DNA of 39,086 bases from assembly GCA_015657535.1 (NCBI GenBank), contig JADHZB010000153.1, positions 1-39,086 on the forward strand, given 5' to 3'. This document shows, in pieces, positions 8,408 through 17,978 of this stretch (positions within the stretch are counted from its first letter, which is position 1; each line of letters starts with the position of its first letter). A program made the translations under genes and the position numbers. The notes beneath the pieces are model-generated. The model saw only the letters and a program-made list of their open reading frames with translations, had not been told where the DNA came from and did not search any database. This stretch comes from Nephromyces sp. MM_2019. Lineage: Eukaryota > Apicomplexa > Aconoidasida > Nephromycida.

Positions 8408-11389
8408 CTTGCGTCCGAATCATTTTACTCCAAACCTGCAGACGAACTTCTTTTTCAGAGAATCCAAAAGCGTTTTATTTGTCATCAAGCAGGGTTACAA
8501 GCTGGTACATACTTTTTTGGTGGTTGACTGATTTGATCGAGCTGCTCATCAATTGATTTGCTAAGTTCGCTTCATGTATATTAAGCAGTTCGCTTTGATT
8601 TATTAAACAAAAAGCCGAACAAAAAAAGTATAAAATGATGCATATTACGCTCCTTGATTATTTATAAAACTTTGTAAGCGTTGTAATAACAACTTGCGTA
8701 TAATACGGTATATGTCAGTCCTGGCACTATCCTGAGTCATCTTTTGATGCTATTGATAAAATGCTCCTTATCAAGTGCTCATGAAATTTCGTCCAAAATT
8801 CTTCGCTTTGTAAGAAAAGCATCAGGTTATTCTCGTCTTCACGTAAAAAACAATTTCTCATTAATACACAGAACTCTACTTGCTCTTTGGAGTCGCTTCC
8901 GTAAATTTATATTTACCCGATGGTGGGCTATTTTATACACCCCAATAAATTTCAGGATCTACTCACTTCTTTTTTATATAATTTTAAAGTTAGAGAACAC
9001 AACAAAGCTTGAATAAAGTAAAGATTCTCCGCTTTGTTGCATCTAATTCCTAATTTAGTATTGCTTACTTTACTTTTATAGAAAAAATTCACTCTAAAAA
9101 GTGGACTCGGTCTTTCTAGGATCAGTCTCATTTTACGAAACGAGAGAATAGTTGATAAATAATAAAGTCATTTAAATAAAAGAACTTCCGCTAGAATTTC
9201 TGCAGCAGCTCTCCTATCACGGTGCAAGCGGTGTCTAGCTAGCACTGAAGGCAGCAATTCATTAACTAGATCCACAAAGAATTTGTAAATGTTAATCCTA
9301 ACAAGGAAATTATTTAGCGAACTTTACGTTTTTTCGTCATGGAGGTCTAACATGCTCACGGTATACTCGCCTTACAGTACTTGAAATAATTGCTAACTTC
9401 CTAGAATAGCGGTATTTAGTTGTAGGTAGCCGTAAAGATATCACAGCCTCATGGACTTGCTGTAGTCAGAGAGAGAATGCTAAAAAGTTTCTACCACTTG
9501 TGTGCTACGAGGCGCGAATAGCTGCGTGGACGAGGTGACGATATTTTCTGAGTTGTGGCAGGTGATAGTAGCCAATATGCGTTTGAGATTTGCTATATGC
9601 GTTGGGAGTTCTTGATATACAAATTACTAAATCACTAAAAGTAAGAGCACCACTAAACTGCAACCCAAGAAGGTAAGAAAGTAATGGCACAATGTATGCA
9701 GCTATGGTTGTCACAGTTTGTTAGGAGTGAAGCAAGAGTTCCTCCATACCCGTTATAGTGCTATGCAGCTGTTTTCTGTTTCTTCTCTGGATGCCTATGC
9801 GAAGTTTGATTTTGTTCATTTTTCAAGCAGAAGCTGGTTTGCTTCTACTTTAGGAAGGTGGAGCAAGGCGATTGCCAAGATACTGGAAACAGGGCAAAAA
9901 AAAAGCATGTAGGTTTAGCAATTAGTGAATGATATTTCCTAAAAGAAAATGAGTTCCTCCCTCGGTATTTTAGATATATATAGAAATTGCAGTTTAATTG
10001 CTAGTACTTTAAACTGTTCGTATAAAGATATTAGTTTAATTATAATTGGAAGCCACGGTAATACATTGATTCCTTCTGAAAGTCCCGTTCAAAATTTTTA
10101 TATAGCAATTAAAATTTTTCTACTTCTCTGTGCGTAAAGTACCACCATATCCTAACACCTGCTCATGAATGCGCAAAGCTTCCCTTCTACGTTGGGTGCG
10201 TCGAATATAACGCGGGATGTCCTGCAGATTACGTGGGTTATCCAATATGTCATAAAATTTATTGTATATGAAGTTGTTCCCACAATTTCTAATCGCCCTT
10301 ATGATCTACGCGAATTTTAATGTTTTCGTTATATATTTTCTTATTTTCTTAGAATAATCCAAAGGTAACCGAGCAAGCTCATTACGTTGATTTTATCCTG
10401 GAAATATTCCCTAGCCGTGTAGAGAAAGAGAGCCTACGGAGAAGAACAAGCAAAGAGAGAAGATACAGCGCAGAGAAACACATACATGTGCATACAGATT
10501 GAATCATCATCATACACAGAAGCCAGATACTCGAATCAGCCGTTTATATGCTGAGCAAGTCCACCTCATAGCAGGAAGAAATGGCTGCAGAGAAGCAGCA
10601 AGCGATGCATATGATGCATACGCTGCATACTGAATTACATATCAGTAACTAATGCTGATTTTGCATTTAACGGCAACGTGAACATTAAGTCCTTTTCCAT
10701 GGGATTTTATATCAAACGCCAAATAATCCTTTCTTGTAAACAAAGCTTAAGCTCGCTTGGTAACACACACCTTAAGCTGAGGTGGCAACATACATATACG
10801 CCTTCATCTTACTCACACGGTTACACACCTTTCCCAGCTGACTCGCCCACACACTACGAGGTAAAACGAAACATGAAGGACCAAAATGTGGTAGCGGCAC
10901 TACACTATTCTCGTCCTTTCATGTGCATGTGAGGAACGCCACGCATACCATTACCCGCCCTGGAAGTCTCAATCTAGGCGTCTGCGTAGCTGGAATTTTT
11001 CCAAAGTACCGAGTCTTTCTAGGCCGAATCTCACTTTTGGTCAGCTAGCAGATATCGCACACACAAAGCGGCGATCTGCGCCTGAACTGAGGCGTGAGCA
11101 ACCGCGAAGCCTACCGAAAGCTTCACATACCCCCGCGCAAGTAATATTTTCGTTGCCTCATTCCGTGCTGTCATTGATGTTTGCGCCTCAAGCAGGGTTA
11201 AGTGTCCCCAGCTCAACACGCGCACGGCGACTACTATATTCTAGTGACCTCCCACATGTGTGACGCTCCGCACGCGCGTACGTAGCTGAACCACCAGACA
11301 ACTGGGCTTCTCGCTAATCATGCTTTGACGTCCCCGCCTAAAGCATGAGCAAGAATTCCAAGCCCTAACGCACACAGGGAATCTCAGAG
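8408..11389. other. AT-rich spacer, no secure gene
   Basis: Open frames on both strands (for example 8744-9016 and 9949-10137 plus, 9505-9714 minus) are all of chance length for this composition. Between 10.9 and 11.4 kb GC content rises and CpG-containing words (ACGCGCGTACG, CCGCGCAAG) are common, but I find no tRNA-like or conserved RNA motif. It may hold upstream exons of a minus-strand gene or exons of a plus-strand gene. Confidence 0.5.
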
Positions 11390-11535
11390 GATTGTTGCCC
11401 TCCCCCCCGTGTTAAAAGTCCAAACACGCATTTGTAGCCCGAAGGTAAGATGATTTCATCGCTTGCGCTACATCAAGCCGCAGATGATATTTTAAGGCAT
11501 GTTCACAACTGCTTCCGTTTTGACGTTTAGACATT

Positions 11536-12378
11536 TTACAGGTAGTAGTGAAGCTGCTCAATCTCGTATTTGCGTTTTTCATGACTTTGAAATCGGTTGC
11601 CGGATTTTGTATGGCCTGCTAAACTATGAACTGTTTGTTTTATGCGTTGTGGTTTTACTTCTGTTTTCACGTTGCGCTGAAGCCTTGCTGTTGTTCCATT
11701 GACGAATTTTCGTTTGATCAATATTTTCGAAGTGTGCAGCTTTGCCCATCGTCTTTTTTTGTAGTATGTGTAAGGAAGCTGCGTTTCATCACAGTAGATT
11801 GTAAAGGGTGACTGCTGAAATTTAGATTTTTTAAGACTATGTGTTAGAGGTGTGGGTATTGCAAGATCATAGCTTTTGATTAAGCAGCTTGCCAATCACT
11901 ATCTTCACACGGTGTCCATGACCTCCGCTTTGTTGATGGCCTCCACTTGGCTTTTTTACCGTCATTTCTAATTAAACTTGTGACCACCCGCTTGACTACC
12001 GCATCTTGCCGTTTTGACGCCCCCCTTTCCTCTTCTTGCTTTTGTACTGATGTTTCTTTTATGGTTTTCTTTTGCGGGTTGTTGCATTTGGTGTGAATCC
12101 ACGTATATATCACCTGAACCTTCCGGTTACCTGCCTTACATGAACTTGTTTAGCGCCGCCTTGCCTGCTTAGCGTTTGTGCATGTCACCAGCACTCCTCG
12201 CAAAGTTTGCTTCTCTCTTGCGCAGAACCCGCGTTACTCTCGCCCTGCACACATTAGTTCGTTCAGGTTTTACAACTGCCGCTTGTAATGCATCCCTCAT
12301 TATATGTGTTATCTGATAAATCGGGTACTTCTTGGGAATTCTTCCTTGATATGTAATGTCTTCTGTGTGCACTTGTGC
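11536..12378 (-). pseudogene. Staggered open frames, possible decayed coding segment
   Basis: On the minus strand three overlapping or abutting frames are open almost without gaps: 12378-12169 after a good acceptor (GGGTTTTCAG), 12143-11880, and 11895-11536. The encoded sequences are basic and K/Q/N/T-rich (for example VQKQEEERGASKRQDAVVKR). The pattern would fit a gene broken by two frameshifts. It also fits the antisense of a T/G-rich region upstream of RPS19, where stops are depleted on one strand. Chance cannot be excluded: the longest frame is 119 codons. No family recognised. Confidence 0.15.
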
Positions 12379-12704
12379 CTGAAAACCCGACTTAGTTGGT
12401 GTAATCTGAAGTGCTGATCAATAATTTCTAGCGCTTATATGATTCGAATTTGGTGGTTATAGACGTTTTTTAGAGTTAAGGTGTGGTAATTTCACTTCTT
12501 TTTATTGCGGGCATTCGTTTTACGCGTGGCCTGTAAAATGCCCTTCATGTACTATTTGAATAACATGTACCTAAGCTCCTCATCTCCTCCAACCCATGGT
12601 ATTAAATTTTACTGTTTCTTTGTTTATATTTTTCTCAGATTTAGTTTACCAAAATCTGTTAAAGAAGAGTAGAATTGACTGTAACCTGTCGATTAGCACT
12701 CAAA
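12379..12704 (+). other. Probable RPS19 upstream region and 5' leader
   Basis: AT-rich sequence ahead of the RPS19 ATG at 12705. A strong acceptor-like site, TTTATATTTTTCTCAG, ends at 12638, so the leader may contain its own intron or the transcript may start near here. The 66 bases 12639-12704 would then be leader. No TATA box or other promoter motif can be singled out. Confidence 0.35.
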
Positions 12705-14111
12705 ATGGTAAGCCCTGTCTACTTTCTCGTGTATAAAAGGATATTGCAGTTGTGATTTTTGCCATTGAAGCTGCTTCTACTGTACTTCTATGTTCCATGC
12801 ATAAATGATGAGCCGTTTCCTGGATAAGAAGCTAGGAATTTTTATAGTTTAGATACTATTAGCAACATAATTTATAGTATTCTTTGCAGCTAGCATGTAC
12901 ACATAGTTAGGGCGCTGCTTAGTAAATAGGGGTTTTTATTTTTTCGCGGTAATGCTGTTTACTTCGTTTTCCCTATACTTGGCGTAGGTAATTACTCTGT
13001 GTCATACCTGCTACGATGTTTGACATTGTATGATATTATCGTGGCTGCAAGAAGCTTTTCTTCATTCAGCAATCCCGTAATCTTCATCACCTATGTAGTA
13101 AAATTTATTGTCTCAATCATCTACCGGCTTATTTTATATCATTAACCGTTATGAAAGGATATTATTTGTTATTTGAAAGATCTTGAATTTATTAATGGTA
13201 GATAATTTAGAGGTGCTGCAAAATTTTGTCTTTGAAATGCTGAACCAGAAGGTTTATATTTTGTCTCATAATCTTCCCCCATGTAATGTACAGCCTACAT
13301 GTGTTACACTCTCTTTTTTGAAATCACTTGCAGGATAAGCTCTATGAAACTGCCAGTAAACACACTGTTTCTACTGTAAAGGACGTAAGAGCAGATGTGT
13401 TTATTAACGAGTTTGCCAAGCATCTCAAGGGTTTGGGAAAGCTTTCTTATCCTGAATGGGTGGACTTCGTAAAGACTGGTCCAGCAAAGGAGCTAGCCCC
13501 GTACGATGTCGATTGGCTATACAAGAGGGCTGCTGCCATTCTGAGGCATCTTTACATGAGGCCCAATTGTGGGGTTGGCGCCTTCAGAAAGATCTTTAGC
13601 TCAAAAAAGAGAAGAGGAGTTGCCCCCGCTGTGAGCTGCAAGGCTTCTGGAAAGATCGTCAGACACATTTTGAAGCAGTTCGAAGACATGCACCTTGTAG
13701 AGTCACTTAGCACGAAGTAAGGATCAAAAATTTGGCGACTTTTGGGTGTTTTCAGGGCTTTTTTTTTGGTTATGGAGCGTAGCAATTTGTTTGGAAATAC
13801 TTTTCTGATGATTTTATATGTTGATCCCAAAACTTACCCAAGCCGTTTTATATACTTGTAGTTCTAGTATATGAGGCGTACATTACTTTCTCGCGTAATT
13901 TTTGTTTTGATTAATAGCACAGTCGATGTTTTATCTTGTTTTATATATTCCCTTAGACTAGGATGTTGTGTGCCATTAGATGAACCAAGATGTTGATTTT
14001 GTCTATGGTATAATGACTGTGTGTGTTTGCAGCCCAAAAGTTGAGGGGAGGAGACTTACTAACAAGGGTCAAAGTGTATTGGATACTATTGCAAGGCAGT
14101 GTGCACCCTAG
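12705..14111 (+). CDS. RPS19: 40S ribosomal protein S19 (eS19), 3 exons
   Basis: eS19 is a structural protein of the small (40S) ribosomal subunit head and is needed for 18S rRNA maturation. Exons: 12705-12707 (the ATG alone), 13334-13716 and 14033-14111; introns of 626 and 316 bases with GTAAGC...TTGCAG and GTAAGG...TTTGCAG. The joined frame is 155 codons (154 residues), close to the usual 140-160. Family hallmarks in order: TVKDVRADVFINEFAKHLK, GKLSYPEWVDFVKTGPAKEL, APYDVDWLYKRAAAILRHLY, the GVGAF loop, KRRGVAPAVSCKASGKIVRH, ILKQFEDMHLVE, and the C-terminal GRRLTNKGQSVLDTIARQ. The ATG-only first exon is inferred: exon 2 has no in-frame ATG before the conserved region, and CAAAATG|GTAAGC lies upstream in a phase-0 context. 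A longer or different first exon would change only the first residues. The conserved body is secure. Confidence 0.95.
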
Positions 14112-16534
14112 ATCTTCGACGTAGAGTAGCACAAAGATGAGATATCTTATCCTTTTTACTGACCGAGCTTTCACCTGGTTTCTCATGAATCTATCTTTAT
14201 TTTCAATGTGAGCTGAGGTTAATCCTTGGTGGAAAAGCTGAGAGGGAAGATCCTCCTGCTTTTTTTAGGGGATTAACGGATCTTTTGCAAGCGTCGCTAC
14301 TTCTTGTTCTAAGTGGACCTTGATTCTGGACAGCGTTCTTTGTGATTGTATTTATTTCAGACAAGGTTCACGGCCTTCTTACTGTTCCTTGCTGCCTTAT
14401 TTGCTGTACTTACTGCAAATAATTTTTGCCCAATCGTTCACCGATGTGCTATTGGCTGGTTTTAAGTGTTCATAAAATAACCAAGAAGCTTGAAATTAGG
14501 GGCGCGAAGTAGTTTCGGTTTGTATGTTGGATACTCTTAACTGCAATAAAAGATGGTTGGAATATGAACTTTACCTGGTGGTGGGGCCTTAGTTGATGCG
14601 TTCTTAAAGATGAAGGAAGACATATAGTCTGAAGAGGCATGTTGATGTTGGGATCTCTAAAGCTAAAACGCGGTTACTTGAGTAACTTGAGTTTTACTGG
14701 AAGGATTTTACTACTTCACTGTGTGGTATTGAGCACCGTGTGTGTTGCTTCTTGTGGCTGCATGTATATGCTATGTGAGTGGGATAATTTCGGCTGTTGT
14801 TTGGTGGGTGGTGACTTCTCGTGTTGGTTATCTTTTGCATTGGAATGATTGCTGGGCGTACTATTTGAAGCTGGCGTGCTTTCGTATCCCGTACTGAAAT
14901 CAAGTCTATTTTTTATCGCATGCGTATTAAGTCATGCAATCCCTCTGTAAGTGGACTCTGCACGCATTACTATTCTCGGCAAGGCTTGACCACAGTCTAC
15001 TGTCTAGAGAGATGCAAAATTTCTACTTGAAAATGTGAAGCCTCGGCCAGATACTCGTCATTTCTGTGCCATGCTTTTCGCTGCTAAGTACTACTTTGAT
15101 CGGTTTGCTAGCACATTCAGATGTGGTCGGTATTCGTGCCTCTTGCGATAAGTATACGCTTGATTTTGCCTTCTTTCGAAACAATTGCGCGTTCCTTTCA
15201 AAGTGGGTTAAATTGATACTTTGAAAGCGAAAATCTCCTTTTCGGAGTGAATTAAATTGAGATGCACGTGCAAATACAGCTACACCGTGGAATCTGCCAC
15301 GTCAGTGATTCCCAGTTTTGCTTTTACACCATTTAGCGAACCCACCAAATGGTAGCTTTAAAGTTTAAGTGGCTTACGAGGTCCGCCCTGTAGAGTAAAT
15401 CCTGTCTTGTGGTTTCACCGTGTGCTAGCCAAGTTTATAGCTTAGCAGGTGTAGATTTAGTTAGTGAATGCACAAAAAATCAAGCTTCATGACAACGGTT
15501 ATACATCTAGATGCTATGCCTAGCTCAGCGTGGTATGCTTGAGCATGAGCATACAATTTTGTAACATGAGGAATTATATTCCTGCAGATGAATTGACCAG
15601 TAAGAAATGCCGCTTTACATAGCAAGATCTTGGGATTGACCGTGGAAACCGAGCAGCGGATAGCAGCGCGAAATAAGGGTAGAGCGGATTAGGCTAGAGC
15701 ATAGATTGAAGTTAAGTGGCAATTGATATTTCGCAATGCCGGAGGGATGCGGGTAAGGAGAGCTATAACCAGGATGGGGTGCTTGAGCAAGATTCATTTT
15801 TCGACAATGGAAGGCGCTCCAAATAAGTACTCAGTATGCACCTAAATAGGCGTTTGCGTTAGTTTTGTACATGCTATGGTGGTTACTGCACTCATTACCC
15901 CGAGCAGTTACAAAATCCTTAAGCCGCCTAGCTAGGTAATATTCTTCGGACTACCCATTTTGCTGCTAAATACCTCTTGCCTCGTACACGGCAGACGTGC
16001 GAATAATCTTGCTGTCGGTACTCGCAGGCTGCCTCATCTTGGGTGGGATTGTGACCTGCCCTGCAATCTTCCTTCGATTAAGATCGGAGTCACGGACGGG
16101 CATGGCAGATACGAAACGTTGCCGGCAAAAGTAGTGCGAGCAACATGTGACGGTGTGACGTGCGCACTAGTACGGAAATCACTGAATACACATGCATTAG
16201 CGCAATCTGATGGAGACTACGAAGCGTCGATGTGTGGAGGGTGAATATAGCCGGCTTAGCGGCACAGCGGTGGTTTTTCCTGGGTGGCCACACGTAGCGC
16301 AGAATTTGGTAACAGACAATTTATGTGGCCACACACAGAGCAAGGCACATGCTTACCCTTGCAAAATCCCACCATAGTAAGCATGAATAGTGAAGAATTA
16401 GCAAAAAATATATAATATCTTCCGAATAAATTGATATTCCAGAGAGGTTTGCAAGCGCCTTCGTGCTTGTAGGATCCGTTTTCCGTAGGCGGCATTGTAA
16501 TTTCAGAGGTGCAACTATCATTTCAAGATAACAA
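14112..16534. other. Spacer downstream of RPS19, no gene recognised
   Basis: The first few hundred bases should include the RPS19 3' UTR; an AATAAA at 14545-14550 is a possible polyadenylation signal. From about 14.9 kb GC and CpG content rise somewhat (for example 16000-16240). Short open frames there (15960-16244 plus, 15615-15797 minus) are within chance length and carry no recognisable motif. Confidence 0.5.
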
Positions 16535-16770
16535 AGTCTCGGCAGCCGTCTACCGTGGAAATAGAGACGATTTAACCCTGTGCGCTACCAAGAGACTGGG
16601 GAAAGCATCTTCAGGATGAGAGGTTATGCGAAAGCGCCGGAAAGCGCAAGCTTACCATGCAGGGACCGCGATAACCTGGCCGAGAGCCCGACTCGAGCCT
16701 CTCTCTCATACTGATAATAGGATTCAGTCCTGCGACGAACCCCAAAGGCGGTAACTCAAGGATGCATAAA
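16535..16770. ncRNA. Candidate structured RNA segment, unidentified
   Basis: Several nested complementarities suggest a folded RNA. TGGGG (16597-16601) can pair with CCCCA (16740-16744). AGGTTAT (16621-16627) plus GCG (16628-16630) pair with CGC (16667-16669) and ATAACCT (16671-16677), with one bulge. Inside is a GCGC/GCGC hairpin (16634-16647). AGGA/TCCT around TTCAG (16719-16731) forms another hairpin. I compared it by eye with RNase P/MRP, SRP, U-snRNA and tRNA signatures and matched none. The strand is not decided. It could be chance structure in a GC-richer patch. Confidence 0.2.
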
Positions 16771-17978
16771 ACAGCAGGCAGTTAATTGTTACTTGAATTT
16801 TACGTGATATCTAAGCATATTGGATAGGAGGATGGCTGGTAAGCAGCTTTTTACTGGGGGTATGGGTCTGTGATAAAAAAATGTTTGAGCTCCACAAATC
16901 TGCTGAGCTGTACAATTAGCTGTAGGTGGATAAGTGGAGTTATGGTCCGCCGAATGCTCTGCGTGTGAACTTTCTATTAAAAGAAAATAAGCCAACGTAG
17001 ACCTTGCGGAAACGAGCATGTATACGGCTGATATCGACAGTCCTAAGCACTTTGTGACCATTGAGAAGGAGTGTTTCTTTGCATCAGCAGATTGCGGCGC
17101 AATAATAATCGCTTCTATGCTGCTTTCATGGCCTGCATACTCGCGGCATTAAAACAGTAGAGTGATTATCTGCATGTTACACTCCCTTTATCGCCTTTAA
17201 AGCACACATAACACATCGGATCTAGCTCTTAGGATAAGAATCTTTGGGCTTATACAGCATCACGGGAGGCTTCACACAAATAAAGGCAAGGGATCCTCAA
17301 ATACCACAGGGGTAATCCAAGTCTCAATACATTTCTTAAACGCAAAAAGGTGAGGAGGCCTCACAAAGAAAGGCAAAGTTCGTAAACACGCTGTATACCA
17401 GGAAAAATACGTGTTCGAAACTTTGCGTAATGCACTCTGCATGAAAAAGACCTTCAGCTATGCAGATGCACCAGATTGATGGGTTCCCACACGCCAAGTT
17501 TGTCCCTTCCACATTACCGAATTCAGTGAAAATATATGCATGCATCTATTAGCCTTGCCCTGTATTCTCATGAAATCAAAGAGACTACTATCATCCCATG
17601 TTAAAATCCAGGGAGTCGAGTCCTCTCATTCAATGCTGTAGCGTAGGTTGAATGGGAATGTGGCACTCTTACATGGAGGTATAACACTTTTTGCGAGCGC
17701 CTTTTCCGTAATAAGTAAGAACCACTATCCTCAGTATCTCATATTAACTGAGGGAAGAACCTGGGGACTATATATACCATGTACTGCTTTACTTAAAAAG
17801 AGATAGCATAAAAAAAACTCCAAAGGGCACTTCTTACGGCAGTACAAGAAGAATGAAAAATTAGGACGAAGGTAGCTATTCTAATAATGGCGGCCACGCC
17901 CAACAAATTGTGCGCATCGAGGCTAGCTTGGCTGAAAATAAACTGCCATAAAGTAGAACAAATGCAACTTAAAAAAAA
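16771..17978. other. Spacer, no gene recognised
   Basis: Contains only short open frames within chance length (16789-17061 and 17336-17545 on the minus strand). The end next to 17979 should hold the 3' UTR of the minus-strand 916-residue gene; an A-run near 17972 lies just outside its stop codon. No repeat or RNA gene seen. Confidence 0.5.

Noticed and set aside
11499..11702. Plus-strand frame with a hydrophobic C-terminal run (ELFVLCVVVLLLFS)
   Set aside because: T/G-rich DNA gives V/L/F-rich frames; 67 codons is not significant and the frame overlaps another on the opposite strand.
16535..16770. RNase P/MRP, SRP, U3 or telomerase RNA identity for the structured segment
   Set aside because: By eye none of the conserved boxes of these RNAs is present in the right order, so it is listed only as unidentified.
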